From Chryseobacterium luteum (GTDB taxonomy: Bacteria > Bacteroidota > Bacteroidia > Flavobacteriales > Weeksellaceae): DNA of 64,000 nucleotides. Shown here in pieces: positions 32,996-42,482 of the stretch (the stretch's first letter is position 1; every line of letters begins with the position of its first letter). The position numbers and the translations under genes were made by a program. Below the pieces are notes generated by a model that saw only the letters and a program-made list of their open reading frames with translations, had not been told where the DNA came from and searched no databases. The stretch is from positions 1 to 64,000 of the forward strand of contig NZ_JPRO01000015.1 in NCBI RefSeq assembly GCF_000737785.1, read 5' to 3'.

Positions 32996-33724
32996 CTATT
33001 TTCTTTTTCCCTCCCGTTGCCTGTTTAATGGCACTAAAAAAATAGCTGCGGTGAGTCCCAGAATGATCAGCAGTAATGCTGCCATACCAGTTACCATATT
33101 ATAAAATAACGATCCCTGAAAATAAAATAAATCTGTGGACAAAAATAATTTACTTTTTTCAGGTTGATCAGGATCGCTGAAAATGATATAATCCTTTTTC
33201 TTTATTTTCTCTGAAACTGATTTTGAAAACTCATTGACCAGCTCGTGGCTCTTCTTTCTGTTCCATAAGGGATAATACTGATATAACGCTTCGGATGCTG
33301 AATTTTTATATAGTTTTCCGTCAGACAGATATTCATAGTAGACATCTACGTAGGAATTTCCTTCTCGCTTATACCCGGTATCCCATAAAGCTGTGGGTTT
33401 TATTATTTGTGCACTGACAGGTTTCCAGCCCGGGTGGGAAAGTTTAAATTCCTGAATTTTCAAAAACGGGGAAAGTGATAAGAGGGTAATTAAAGATAAA
33501 TAAGCCACACAAAGCGTGATAAGAAAATTCCCCGCTACTTTTTTAAAATCAATTCTAAGGTTTGGAAAGCTCTTAAAATTGATAACAACCGCCAGAAATA
33601 CAACATAAAAAAAATATCTGACCGGATTTTCTATGAAGACAAGGAACAGTATTCCTGCTCCCATAACAATAAATCCTAAAACAATGGAAAAGGTATCTGC
33701 TATTTTTTTCATTTTTCCGGTCAT
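32996..33724 (-). CDS. membrane protein, DUF3592-like
   Basis: The 242-residue protein has three or four hydrophobic segments (FSIVLGFIVMGAGILFLVFI, YFFYVVFLAVVI, NFLITLCVAYLSLITLLSL, and a C-terminal NMVTGMAALLLIILGLTAAI). Between them lies an extracytoplasmic beta region of DUF3592 style (WKPVSAQIIKPTALWDTGYK, SYVDVYYEYLSDGKLYKN, DYIIFSDPDQPEKSKLF). Function is unknown. It lies upstream of the tRNA-associated gene but that gene has its own promoter. Confidence 0.6.
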   Translation of the reverse strand: MTGKMKKIADTFSIVLGFIVMGAGILFLVFIENPVRYFFYVVFLAVVINFKSFPNLRIDFKKVAGNFLITLCVAYLSLITLLSLSPFLKIQEFKLSHPGWKPVSAQIIKPTALWDTGYKREGNSYVDVYYEYLSDGKLYKNSASEALYQYYPLWNRKKSHELVNEFSKSVSEKIKKKDYIIFSDPDQPEKSKLFLSTDLFYFQGSLFYNMVTGMAALLLIILGLTAAIFLVPLNRQREGKRK

Positions 33725-33974
33725 AGAAATTAGTTTTTAATCGGGAGGATTTACTTTTGGATCTTCTTCCATTTCAGTTGGTGCTGCGGATCATGTCAAA
33801 AGTAAAGAATCCGTTAGATAATTCCAATTCCGGGAATAATTATTTATAGGTAATAATCTGCTTTCTGAGCTCATCAGGCTGTCTCAAAAAGTACAAGGAC
33901 ACTCTGATAATCTTATAAACAGGAGTCTGGGAGAATTATACTTCATTTTTATTTTCAATGTAATCAGACCGCGG

Positions 33975-35561
33975 CTAGGTAAAATCATTTGTTTTTTCTT
34001 CTCCCAACAGACTGATATATGAGGACGGTGAAACGCCCGTGACATCTTTAAACACCTTGGAAAAAGCATTGGCTGATGAGAAGCCCGTTTCTTCTGCCAG
34101 ATAGCTCAGCTTATATTTCCTATATTCCGGGGCGTTCTCTATTTTATCTACGATATAATTGATGCGCAGGGTATTGATATAATTACTGAAATTACCGGCT
34201 TTGTGATTTTTGATGACCATAGAAAGATATTTGGTGTTGGTATTGAGTTGAGACGCAATTTTCCCAAGTGCAATTCCTTTTTGGTTGTAGCCTTGTTCTT
34301 TTTCAAACTTTTCCAGACCTTGTAAGAGCCTGATCTCGGTTTCCTCATTCAGAGTGTCGTTTTTCGGTACTTCTCCGTTGGCTGGTTTGATTTCTGGATT
34401 TTCTGTTATATTGTTTTCTGTAGAATATTTCTCTTCAGAAATTCTGTTTTTTCGGAATGCTTCAAAGGCCGCTTTTTCTTTGAGGCGCTTTCTTCTCTGT
34501 TGCCCCAGAATGATGATCAGGATGATGATCACTCCGCCAAGCCCGCTTACAGCTTTATAGAAATTGGAGATCACAGATTTTTTCTCTTTGTTTTCATTTT
34601 TTATTAATTCGGTAGCGGTATTGAGTCTGGATTTCTGCTGGCGGTTTTCCAGCTCCAGATAGGCAGATTTGTATTCTTTCAGTTTATTTTGATCTCCTTT
34701 TAATTCGTACAGCTTTATAAATTGGGAATAAAGTTCTTTTTCTTCATTGATGAATCCTTTTCCCAGGAGAAACTCTTCAGATTTTTTCAAATTAATTTCT
34801 GCTGAATCCAATTTTTTCATTTCCAAAAAAAGTGTTCCCTTTTGCAGGTAAGAGCCACCGGACATATAGGTATTTTTCCCTTTATTCAGAGCAAGTAATT
34901 TATTCAGTGCTGCAAAGGCAGAATCATACTGTTTCAATTCACCGTAGAACATTCCCACATTTCCATATCCCAACGCACTGGCCTTTTCGCGCAAGTCTTT
35001 ATTTTCTATGGTAAGATATGTGGCAAGTGCCAGTTTTGAATATTTCAGATAGATACGGATGCTGTCTTTTCCTGTTTCTTTTGTGTATATACGGTAGGTG
35101 TACAGATTTCCCAGATGGTGCTTTTCGGCATCATTCTTAGGCTTTTTGATGAGGTCTATGCCTTTTTGCAGATATTCTTTTGCATCATCGTCTACCCCCA
35201 TTCTTCCGTATTGCTGCCCGATAACGCCATACATCACCGCAGCTTCTGCAGGATAATTGTGCTGCTCTGCAAGTTCCACAGCTGCCTTTGCATATTTCAG
35301 TGCGTTTTGACTGTCATCCCTGGTAGAATAATGATAGGTAATGACTTCATACGCACGAATGCTCACAAGATGAAGCTCTTTCTTTTTGGCTTCATCTATC
35401 AGAGCCAATATTTTTTTCTGTGCTGCTTCCGTGTTGGTTTTTAATTCTTCCTCATATTGCCCCAATTTAATCTCATAGGATTTTGGCATTTCAGGCATCT
35501 GGGAAAAAGATAAAGACCAGATCAGCATACATGTAAAGGAAAAAAGTATTTGTGTTTTCAT
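33975..35561 (-). CDS. TPR-containing membrane-anchored AraC-family regulator
   Basis: The 528-residue protein has a signal/anchor (MKTQILFSFTCMLIWSLSFS), about six TPR-like helical repeats in residues ~30-330 (ALKYAKAAVELAEQHNYPAE, DDAKEYLQKGIDLIKK), a membrane segment near residue 345 (AVSGLGGVIIILIIILGQQR) and a C-terminal AraC DNA-binding domain (LAEETGFSSANAFSKVFKDV, TGVSPSSYIS). The arrangement places a periplasmic sensor on one side and a DNA-binding domain on the cytoplasmic side. It is common in Flavobacteriia. A near-perfect -7 element lies 7 nt before the ATG. Confidence 0.9.
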   Translation of the reverse strand: MKTQILFSFTCMLIWSLSFSQMPEMPKSYEIKLGQYEEELKTNTEAAQKKILALIDEAKKKELHLVSIRAYEVITYHYSTRDDSQNALKYAKAAVELAEQHNYPAEAAVMYGVIGQQYGRMGVDDDAKEYLQKGIDLIKKPKNDAEKHHLGNLYTYRIYTKETGKDSIRIYLKYSKLALATYLTIENKDLREKASALGYGNVGMFYGELKQYDSAFAALNKLLALNKGKNTYMSGGSYLQKGTLFLEMKKLDSAEINLKKSEEFLLGKGFINEEKELYSQFIKLYELKGDQNKLKEYKSAYLELENRQQKSRLNTATELIKNENKEKKSVISNFYKAVSGLGGVIIILIIILGQQRRKRLKEKAAFEAFRKNRISEEKYSTENNITENPEIKPANGEVPKNDTLNEETEIRLLQGLEKFEKEQGYNQKGIALGKIASQLNTNTKYLSMVIKNHKAGNFSNYINTLRINYIVDKIENAPEYRKYKLSYLAEETGFSSANAFSKVFKDVTGVSPSSYISLLGEEKTNDFT

Positions 35562-35568
35562 AGTGCCA

Positions 35569-35576
35569 CAAATATA
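35569..35576 (-). promoter_or_regulatory. TPR-AraC gene promoter (-7 element)
   Basis: Minus-strand TATATTTG matches TAnnTTTG and ends seven bases before the ATG at 35561, giving a nearly leaderless mRNA. Confidence 0.6.
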
Positions 35577-35697
35577 TAATATTAATCAAATTTTCAAATC
35601 ATAATGATCGGTGTTTATAATAAATGAATATTGCTTTTTTAGTTTTTAAAACATTGATTTTAAATATAATATATAAAACCTTATCTAAAAAATATAT

Positions 35698-35720
35698 CTA
35701 CATAATTCCGAATTATGTAG
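35698..35720. repeat. palindrome left of the 81-residue ORF
   Basis: CTACATAATTC and GAATTATGTAG are perfect 11-bp arms around one C. The same core, ATAATTCSGAATTAT, recurs at 36086-36102. Confidence 0.7.
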
Positions 35721-35844
35721 GGGAATTACAGGATTCCGTACCCACAGTTGTTGTGAAACTGTTGCATTTGTTCCATTTTCCGAAGAAATTTTCAGAGAGT
35801 TCACCAATCAGGATGCTTTATTACAAGCTCAAATATATCACGCA

Positions 35845-36090
35845 ATGATAAAGAATAAGTTACAGTATTTGGCAGGGAAAAGTAAAGAAGAAATTCTGGC
35901 AGAAATGGGGCAGGATTTTAATTATTACCCGGCAGAGGTTTGGACGTACATTCTCCACATCAACTGGCTGGGCAGGAAAACCGTACTGTATCTGTTTTTT
36001 GAAAACGACACCGCAAAAGAATTTATCATCAAAAAGCACTATGGAAAAATAAAAAGCATACCCAGGCAGCCAAAAAACTATCCTGTATAA
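35845..36090 (+). CDS. small uncharacterised protein
   Basis: The 81-residue protein is soluble and not recognised by name, but its pattern (LAGKSKEEILAEMGQDFNYY, WTYILHINWLGRKTVLYLFF, AKEFIIKKHYGK) is that of a small Flavobacteriia protein; 'GKSK-EEIL' start and 'W-GRKTVLYL-FEND' centre look like real coding sequence. Its stop overlaps the palindrome at 36086-36102. A 74-residue frame directly upstream (35624-35848) contains the other palindrome and is not believed to be a gene. Confidence 0.65.
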   Translation: MIKNKLQYLAGKSKEEILAEMGQDFNYYPAEVWTYILHINWLGRKTVLYLFFENDTAKEFIIKKHYGKIKSIPRQPKNYPV

Positions 36091-36102
36091 TTCGGAATTA
36101 TA
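36086..36102. repeat. palindrome right of the 81-residue ORF
   Basis: TATAATTC-G-GAATTATA overlaps the ORF stop codon. Downstream, TCCGAATCATGTATGGG (36113-36129) is a decayed copy of TCCGAATTATGTAGGGG at 35707-35723, so the right side repeats the left-side element in part. Confidence 0.6.
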
Positions 36103-36406
36103 TAGATTAATTTCCGAATCATGTATGGGTAGCAGTTGTATCTATGCGTCTGGATGTTTCTCTTTGTTACCTGAAAATAATTTATAAAACACAAAAGAAT
36201 ACCAACGGGAAACTTTGTAATTGTCTGAGTAAAATTTTAAAATTATGTTACCTATCAATCCACAGTACAGCTTAACTCAAAACACCATTACATCTATTAT
36301 CTGACCAATCGTCTCTTATGGAGAAGTTTCAGAAAACTTTTCTCCGGCGGGATTTTCATTTTCTCGGGGTAAACAAATTATATCATAACAATAAAAAAAA
36401 ACAGAA
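36091..36406. other. intergenic region before secreted repeat protein
   Basis: Besides the palindrome remnant, the gap holds a hairpin at 36320-36345 (GGAGAAGTTT/AAACTTTTCTCC) that would be in the 5' UTR of the next gene. No small gene or consensus -7 element was seen. Confidence 0.45.
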
Positions 36407-37636
36407 ATGAAAAAACTTTTAACAAGTGTTGCTTTTATCGGAGCAACAATGGCAATGGCGCAGGTCGGGATAAATACCGAGATGCCAAAGGCTTCCTTAG
36501 ACGTGATGGCGGAGCCTGCAAACCCTGCAAAAACTGACGGTCTTATAGCACCCCGTCTGACGGGTACCCAATTAAGAGACAAAGACGCTTTATACACCAA
36601 TGCTACCGGACAAACAGGAACCATCATTTATGCAACGACTGCAAGTCCTGATGCAGGTGTGAGCGGCAAAAAAACCATCAATATCAATAGAGCGGGTTAT
36701 TATTACTTTGACGGGTCTATTTGGCAAATGATGCGCATAGAGCCCTGGAATGATGTGGCTACAAATGAACCAGCAACTCTTAATAACCAGAATATTTACC
36801 AAATGGGAAATGTAGGCATCGGGACCAATGCACCGGGAAGACCTTTGGAGATCGTAAGAGAAAGTACAGGGGCTGTTAATTCAGGAATTATGTTAACTGA
36901 ATATGTTGGTAATCAGGGTCAGTACGGCTCTCAATTTAATCTTAGAAGTTCGAGAGGATCAAAAGCCGGTCCGCAAGCTTTACAGCCTGGCGATGTCATT
37001 GCATCTTACCTTTTTGATTATTATTCTTCGACAGGCTTTACTAATGGTGATGGCTCAAAAATTATGTCTAACTATGTTGGAAATGGTACAAACCGTAGAA
37101 ACGACCTTCGTTTTTTTACCACAGCAAGTACAGCAGCTGCGGAGAAAATGAGACTTGATCCGGATGGTAACTTAGGTATTGGTACCGGTTCAAATGCAAT
37201 AACAAACAGGTTACAGGTAGTAGGTGCAGATGCCATGTCAGGAATTGCCGCAGCGAGTTTCAAAAATGGTTCTGGTGCTACCGGTAGTGTAGAAATAGGC
37301 GCAAGTAGCAACAATGTTTATTTTGATTTTAAAACCGGTAACACTTTGCGGTCAAATGTAGCTTTTGTGATAGCAGACAATAGGTTAGTGATCAACGGTA
37401 ATGACAGCGCTGCAAATCAAGTAGTTGTGAACACGGGCGATCAAAAAGGGTATTTTGGAGTTGCAGAAGTCAATCCAAAGGCGTCTTTACATGTTATCAA
37501 AGCTAAGGCAGCAGATCTTACTCCTGTTATTATAGAAGGTTTGCCAAGTTTTGGATCAGAAGCACTTGGTCTTAGTTCAGCATTGCCACCCGGTGGTTTG
37601 TTTAAAGTGGGTAATGCGTTGTATGTAAAACCGTAA
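36407..37636 (+). CDS. secreted protein with GIGTxxP-type repeats
   Basis: The 409-residue protein has a signal peptide (MKKLLTSVAFIGATMAMAQ) and repeated 'VGIGT-x-P/N-x-x-x-L-x-(I/V)' units: VGINTEMPKASLDVM, VGIGTNAPGRPLEIV, LGIGTGSNAITNRLQVV, FGVAEVNPKASLHVI. This pattern is frequent in Flavobacteriia surface proteins and resembles phage tail-fibre repeats; the mature protein is probably beta-helical and outside the cell. No T9SS C-terminal sorting domain is seen. A terminator follows. Confidence 0.8.
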   Translation: MKKLLTSVAFIGATMAMAQVGINTEMPKASLDVMAEPANPAKTDGLIAPRLTGTQLRDKDALYTNATGQTGTIIYATTASPDAGVSGKKTININRAGYYYFDGSIWQMMRIEPWNDVATNEPATLNNQNIYQMGNVGIGTNAPGRPLEIVRESTGAVNSGIMLTEYVGNQGQYGSQFNLRSSRGSKAGPQALQPGDVIASYLFDYYSSTGFTNGDGSKIMSNYVGNGTNRRNDLRFFTTASTAAAEKMRLDPDGNLGIGTGSNAITNRLQVVGADAMSGIAAASFKNGSGATGSVEIGASSNNVYFDFKTGNTLRSNVAFVIADNRLVINGNDSAANQVVVNTGDQKGYFGVAEVNPKASLHVIKAKAADLTPVIIEGLPSFGSEALGLSSALPPGGLFKVGNALYVKP

Positions 37637-37727
37637 AAAATATAAAATCATATCTGAACTTAATTAATTAAGTGGTCACAGAATGCAGGATTAGTCCCGC
37701 ACTTAATTTATCATACTTACTAAGCAC

Positions 37728-37761
37728 AAACACCTGTAAGGTTTTCCCGGGCAGGTGTTTT
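37728..37761 (+). terminator. intrinsic terminator after secreted repeat protein
   Basis: AAACACCTG (37728-37736) pairs with CAGGTGTTT (37752-37760), then T and A-rich sequence. Confidence 0.6.
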
Positions 37762-37913
37762 GAAAAATATCCGATATGAATAATTGTTTTACAGGTCATT
37801 TTGGATGTCTTGCCACAGAGTTTGTTCTCTAGGGTAAGTAGCCTGTCGGGAAGCTTGCCGTAACTGACAATTTATTTAAAAATACATCTGACAAGTATCT
37901 TTAATATAAAAAA

Positions 37914-38249
37914 ATGAGAATCATTGATACACAAACAAAGCCGGATTATAACCGTATTTATCAGGATATTCTGGACCGTAAATATCCTCATAAAAAAGAA
38001 GAATGCCGGACATTGCTGGAAAAAAAAGAACTCTCCTTACTGGATATTATCCAGCTAAATGATAAGATTTTTGGAACAAAAAATACGGAGACCGAGGCAT
38101 TCAACCAGCAGCACCGTTCTTATGACCGCCAAACGATTTTTGAAATACTGGATTATCAGAAAAAAAACAAACTGAACAACAGTCAGTTGGCGCACCATTT
38201 CAAACTGAGCAGGAATACGGTCGCAAAATGGAAGAAGATGTTCTTTTGA
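37914..38249 (+). CDS. helix-turn-helix protein (transposase-like or regulator)
   Basis: The 111-residue basic protein has a C-terminal helix-turn-helix (RQTIFEILDYQKKNKLNNSQ, LAHHFKLSRNTVAKWKK), the pattern of an orphan HTH resembling transposase N-terminal domains. Residues 1-60 are helical (RTLLEKKELSLLDIIQLNDK). It is a known small Chryseobacterium type, usually chromosomal and unaccompanied by transposase; none is visible here. Whether it regulates genes or is a relic is unknown. Confidence 0.75.
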   Translation: MRIIDTQTKPDYNRIYQDILDRKYPHKKEECRTLLEKKELSLLDIIQLNDKIFGTKNTETEAFNQQHRSYDRQTIFEILDYQKKNKLNNSQLAHHFKLSRNTVAKWKKMFF

Positions 38250-38313
38250 TAAAAAGCGAATTTATTCCCTAAAAAATTAAAAGTTTAAATAAGCTTATCT
38301 TATATTAGAAAAA

Positions 38314-39435
38314 TTAATACTTTCTGATTTTCACACTGGAAGCTCCCTGAATTTTTATTTTTCTGCCTGCCTTTTTTAATAAACCTGTTTCGGGATCACG
38401 TTTGAATACAACAACATTCCCACTGGCTGCACTGGCTGTAATTAAGAATTTTCCCGCCTGGTCAATGTCAAATACCCTTAACTGTTTTCCGAAAGTCGGC
38501 TGATAACCAATGTTTCTTAAGGTTCCGTCTTCAAGAATTGATAAAATGGCTATATTATTTTCGTAGCCGCGGTTGGATGCGTATAAAAATCTTCCGTCAG
38601 GCGAAATATGAATGTCGGAACTTTCAAAATCTTCTTTGTATTCGTTGGTATGGGTATTTACTCTTTGAATACTTTTCAGAGCAGCATTTTCATATTGATA
38701 GGCATTCACGCTTCCTGATAATTCTTCAATGCAATAGGCGAATTTACCATTGGGATGAAACGTAAAATGTCTTGGTCCGCTTCCTGAAGTGGATGGGATA
38801 TAAGATTGTTTTGCCGGCTGCAATGGTTCAGCTTTATCGCTGTCAAACATATAAGACCTGATTTTATCGGCCCCCAGATCGGGTAAAAACAGCTGTTTGA
38901 AATCCGGAGAAAAAACGGCTGCATGAACATGCGACCTATCCTGCCTGTCTTTATTGATGCTTCCTTCCGAAAAATGGAAATTCTGTACATAGGGCTGTAT
39001 AGTTCCGTCCTCAGACAATGGGTATGCAGAAACGCTGCCTTCTGTATAGTTGGCATTAACCAGCCATTTCCCGTTTTGATGAACGGCTGCATACACCGGG
39101 TTTTCACCGCCACTTTTCTGGCTGTTGATAAACGTAAGGGTTTCATCTTTGGGGTTGAATTTAAAGCTGCTGACACTTCCTGCATTGGGTGTTTTGCTTT
39201 CCGTACAGGCAAAAACGTATTGGCCGTCTGCCGATAAGGTCAGAAATGATGGGTTTAAGATTCCCTTCAAAGAAGTTACTTTGGATAGCTTTCCTTTTAT
39301 GGTATCCAGTTTATAGACGTACAATCCTTCGGTTGCTTTATCCCGGTTAAATGAACCGAAAAAGACATATGTATTTTGAGAATATAAATGAATGAAGGTA
39401 AATAATAAGGTGATTAAGCTGAGTGTGTTTTTCAC
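38314..39435 (-). CDS. lactonase family protein (secreted 7-bladed propeller)
   Basis: The 373-residue protein has a signal peptide (MKNTLSLITLLFTFIHLYSQ) and the 6-phosphogluconolactonase (YbhE) type beta-propeller repeats: NPSFLTLSADGQYVFACTES, NPVYAAVHQNGKWLVNANYT, HVHAAVFSPDFKQLFLPDLG, GPRHFTFHPNGKFAYCIEEL and SSDIHISPDGRFLYASNRG. Because it is exported, it may not be the pentose-phosphate enzyme; related exported proteins act on other lactones. It stands alone. Confidence 0.87.
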   Translation of the reverse strand: MKNTLSLITLLFTFIHLYSQNTYVFFGSFNRDKATEGLYVYKLDTIKGKLSKVTSLKGILNPSFLTLSADGQYVFACTESKTPNAGSVSSFKFNPKDETLTFINSQKSGGENPVYAAVHQNGKWLVNANYTEGSVSAYPLSEDGTIQPYVQNFHFSEGSINKDRQDRSHVHAAVFSPDFKQLFLPDLGADKIRSYMFDSDKAEPLQPAKQSYIPSTSGSGPRHFTFHPNGKFAYCIEELSGSVNAYQYENAALKSIQRVNTHTNEYKEDFESSDIHISPDGRFLYASNRGYENNIAILSILEDGTLRNIGYQPTFGKQLRVFDIDQAGKFLITASAASGNVVVFKRDPETGLLKKAGRKIKIQGASSVKIRKY

Positions 39436-39627
39436 GTTTCCGGATGGTTTTATAGTGGGGCTGTTTAAATTTTTAAAATCTCGCTGATTTGGCAGATACG
39501 CAGATTTTTATAACTGAAATAAATCTACTTAATCTGCGATGAATATGTTTCTTTAGTAGATTATTTCTTCATAATAATTGTACTGAATAACATTTAAAAA
39601 GGCTCTAAGCTTCTCTGAATTTACAAT

Positions 39628-40425
39628 TTACTGTTCCACTTTATAGTCTTCCTCGCTTAAAGACGGCAGCCAATGATTCAGGTTTGAGAACCGCATGATA
39701 TGGAAACAGTCATAACCGCCTAAAAGGTTTTTGTCAGTTGTGAGAATTAATGTGACTTTTTTTGGAAAGCAACTATACATAGCTTCATAAATTGATAATC
39801 CTTCAAAAAAGTTATTAAGGATATACGGGCTTTGACGGCTTCCATCCCCATACTTGAATACGGATTTGATGATTTTCACCATCATTGAAAAATGAAGATT
39901 CGACCGTTTAGGGTCATCCAGACGTTTGTATGCATAAGCCATTTCTTTGTGGGCGGTAATGTTGTTGGGACTCCGGGTAAGTATTTTTTCAGATACTTCA
40001 ATAGCTGCCCGGTAGTTTTTATTTTCGTTCAACAGATAAGCTTTATTGGCCAGACTGTCTAAATAGGCCGGATGTATTGCCTTAGTATGTATTTTGTACT
40101 TTGTGAGGCTTATGATTTGTTCTCCGGATAACAGGGTATCCAGTTTTGCTATCTGTTCTTCAATGTTTTTGAAATAATAAATGGAATTTTTATCCATTGA
40201 CTGATCAATGGATATATTGAATTTTGGAATATTGTTTTGTGGAATTGCTTCTTTCTTTTCATTGTTTACCGAGATCTCTATCGGTCTGATCATTTCTTTT
40301 CTAGAATTATCTTTTGAACTGTAATTTCCGGCTTCCTTAGGAGCCGGAGGTAATGGAGGAGTCTGCCCAAAGCTGAAATTGAATAGCAGGACGATAAAAA
40401 AAGTCAGGCAGTAGTTCTTTGTCAT
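39628..40425 (-). CDS. secreted protein with TPR-like helices, function unknown
   Basis: Starting at MTKNYCLTFFIVLLFNFSFG (40425), which gives a proper signal peptide; the frame extends 25 codons further upstream without that feature. The Pro-rich linker TPPLPPAPKEAG follows, then a helical part with TPR-like repeats (YLDSLANKAYLLNENKNYRA, AIEVSEKILTRSPNNITAHK, EMAYAYKRLDDPKRSNLHFS). Residues near the end (YCF-like 'CFHIMRFSNLNHWLPSLS') are unremarkable. Function is unknown; TPRs suggest protein binding in the periplasm. Confidence 0.65.
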   Translation of the reverse strand: MTKNYCLTFFIVLLFNFSFGQTPPLPPAPKEAGNYSSKDNSRKEMIRPIEISVNNEKKEAIPQNNIPKFNISIDQSMDKNSIYYFKNIEEQIAKLDTLLSGEQIISLTKYKIHTKAIHPAYLDSLANKAYLLNENKNYRAAIEVSEKILTRSPNNITAHKEMAYAYKRLDDPKRSNLHFSMMVKIIKSVFKYGDGSRQSPYILNNFFEGLSIYEAMYSCFPKKVTLILTTDKNLLGGYDCFHIMRFSNLNHWLPSLSEEDYKVEQ

Positions 40426-40669
40426 TTGAAGTATATTATTCGTTTTTGCTTTGAAATATCCTTTTCCTCTGTGCGGAGTTTCCGTATTGGTCATATTCAT
40501 TTTAACCGTAAATTCTGTTATTCGTTTTATGCTGATTGATTGAGAATCAGTTTTTGTTTAGGATTTTTTAAATATTGAAGGTTTTTCATAGCCTGCAATA
40601 TGATCACTGAAACTAAACGTAGAAACTTCATATTGAATCTGTCCATTGAATCCCGTTATACAGGTATTT

Positions 40670-41206
40670 TCATCCGCGTTTATTTAAATTGATCATTCTT
40701 TCTATTCGCGGCCGGTTGTATCGCTGAAGAAAAACAGGGTATATATTGAGCAATATGTTTAAAACCAGTAGCCATAAGGATTGAAGAATTCCAAATTTAT
40801 AGGCTACAAAAATATTAAATCCCAGAACAATAACCATGATGACCAGGTGGCCAAGTTCATCCTGTTTTGTACGATAATGCAGATTCATTAAAGCTGTGAT
40901 ATTCTTTTCTACCGGTTTGGATTTTTTGTTCAGTTTTTCCCAACCCGTCACTACTAATAACTTTCTGAAAAAATGAACTCCCAGAGATTCATATATTTTT
41001 CCTCTCTTTTCCCAGCTCTTTTCATTAAAATAAGAAGAGTTGAGCTGACTTTTCATTGTTTCTGTAAAAATAAGTGTACATGCCATCAGCGTGAAGTTTA
41101 AAGCCACTGCGAAAGAAAAGCTATCCATCCTGATATAGTAAGTCATTGCATAAATCAATCCAATGCTAATGAGTACAATAAAAGTTAGAATTAAGATTTT
41201 TTTCAT
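40670..41206 (-). CDS. small integral membrane protein, function unknown
   Basis: The 178-residue protein has four hydrophobic segments, near residues 3-23 (ILILTFIVLISIGLIYAM), 30-48, 118-135 (HLVIMVIVLGFNIFVAYKFG) and 137-155 (LLVLNILLNIYPVF). A basic stretch lies between (WEKLNKKSKPVEKN) and a basic tail (RPRIERMINLNKRG). No family is recognised. It precedes two lipoprotein-like genes in the same orientation with small gaps, so they may be a unit. Confidence 0.55.
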   Translation of the reverse strand: MKKILILTFIVLISIGLIYAMTYYIRMDSFSFAVALNFTLMACTLIFTETMKSQLNSSYFNEKSWEKRGKIYESLGVHFFRKLLVVTGWEKLNKKSKPVEKNITALMNLHYRTKQDELGHLVIMVIVLGFNIFVAYKFGILQSLWLLVLNILLNIYPVFLQRYNRPRIERMINLNKRG

Positions 41207-41231
41207 GTTTTGTTTTCGTTTGGGAGCTAAT

Positions 41232-41738
41232 TTAATTTACTTCTTTGATCAGCAGAATTTTATTTTTCAGGTACATACATCCTCCATTATTAGTTCCAAA
41301 AATGACATCAGGACGGATGTTTTTTAAGCTATCTGCTTTTTCAAGTTCAGAAAGGGTTTGTTTATCAAGCCACTCGAATTTAAAGTCATTTTTTTGATAG
41401 TTTGGATTTGGAAAATCTACATTTTTATCAATTTTCAAGATTCTTTCCATCATTTTATCGTCAAAATATAGAACGGCTTCCAAATAAGAATCAGAAGGAC
41501 CAGGAACTCTTCCTTTTGAATTGTCGATAAATATATATTTGAATTTAACGTTTTCAGGTTTGAATTCTGATAAGTCAATTAATTTTTGAAGTTGATTGAC
41601 ATCTGTTGAAATTTCAGCTGTTACATTTTCTTTCTTTTCCGTTATTGACTCGTTCTCAATTGTAACGGTATTTTTAATATTTTCTTTACACGAAAATAAA
41701 AGTAAAATGATGAAGCAAAAAATTATATTCCGGTTCAT
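41232..41738 (-). CDS. lipoprotein of unknown function
   Basis: The start at MNRNIIFCFIILLLFSC (41738) is chosen because it gives a lipoprotein signal peptide whose lipobox is LFSC; the frame extends 25 codons further upstream. The mature protein (168 residues) has a charged linker, then KFKYIFIDNSKGRVPGPSDS, YLEAVLYFDDKMMERILKID and a C-terminal GTNNGGCMYLKNKILLIKEV. No family is recognised. Confidence 0.6.
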   Translation of the reverse strand: MNRNIIFCFIILLLFSCKENIKNTVTIENESITEKKENVTAEISTDVNQLQKLIDLSEFKPENVKFKYIFIDNSKGRVPGPSDSYLEAVLYFDDKMMERILKIDKNVDFPNPNYQKNDFKFEWLDKQTLSELEKADSLKNIRPDVIFGTNNGGCMYLKNKILLIKEVN

Positions 41739-41820
41739 TGGTGAGAATTTTTGATAATGTTTTGGAGATTTGCATTCGGATGGAAAAACCAAAGCACAAA
41801 ATGGTGCCGGCAAATGTTTT

Positions 41821-42278
41821 TTATTTAATTATACTGTATTTATAATCTTTTAATAAATATCTGTGACTTGCCTGTTGAAGATCGCTCCCTTTCGGTTTAG
41901 GTATTCCTTGTTGAATTATTGAGTCATTTTCATTAGGAATAAAAACAGGTAAATCACTTTCTTCTATTATAGTTCCTGTCACTTTCACAGTTTTAGTGTT
42001 CAAATCATCGTCTTTTACGTAATATCCATCAGGCCAGCTATCCAATCCGTCCATCCAGATACTTTCTCCGTTTTCTGAAATCAATACTGCGCCAAGTTTC
42101 ATGTTTACTGTTTTACCGGTAACCGTTATGCTTTTACCGATAAACTCTTTTATATCTTTATTGTTGATCTTCTCTTTTGAAAAGCCATGTTCGTTTCCGG
42201 CTTGCTTTGTTTTTGAACAGGCATACATCCAAAATATACTGAGAATTAAAAATCCTTTTATTACTAATTTTTTTTCAT
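41821..42278 (-). pseudogene. lipoprotein gene with poly-A frameshift in its signal peptide
   Basis: The long frame gives MYACSKTKQAGN at 42228, but reading upstream shows LVIKGFLILSIFWMYAC, a full lipoprotein signal with a YAC lipobox. The ATG in front of it (42278) is followed by eight A and meets TAG after four codons; nine A would give MKKKLVIKG in frame. So the gene is one base short in a homopolymer. The mature part (residues ~25-130) has a small OB-like beta fold (KSITVTGKTVNMKLGAVLIS, TVKVTGTIIEESDLPVFI). It is either a real frameshift, a slippage-controlled switch, or an assembly error. Confidence 0.6.
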
Positions 42279-42482
42279 TACTGGTTTTTGTTTAAAATAT
42301 TTGATAACGTTTTAGACAGAATTGCAGCGCAAATAGATTATGGTTGGTTTAAAGGTGTGAAGTTAACTTTTTGTCAACCTTAATTTATATTGAGTATGCA
42401 GATAGGCTAATTTATATATTTTCATGGAGATACAAATTAAAATTTGCATGGCAACCTATACTTTGTATGATCGCTTAAAACT

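Noticed and set aside
35624..35848. 74-residue frame before the small ORF
   Set aside because: It contains the palindrome, has a low-complexity Ile/Tyr/Lys start and no family resemblance; likely chance.
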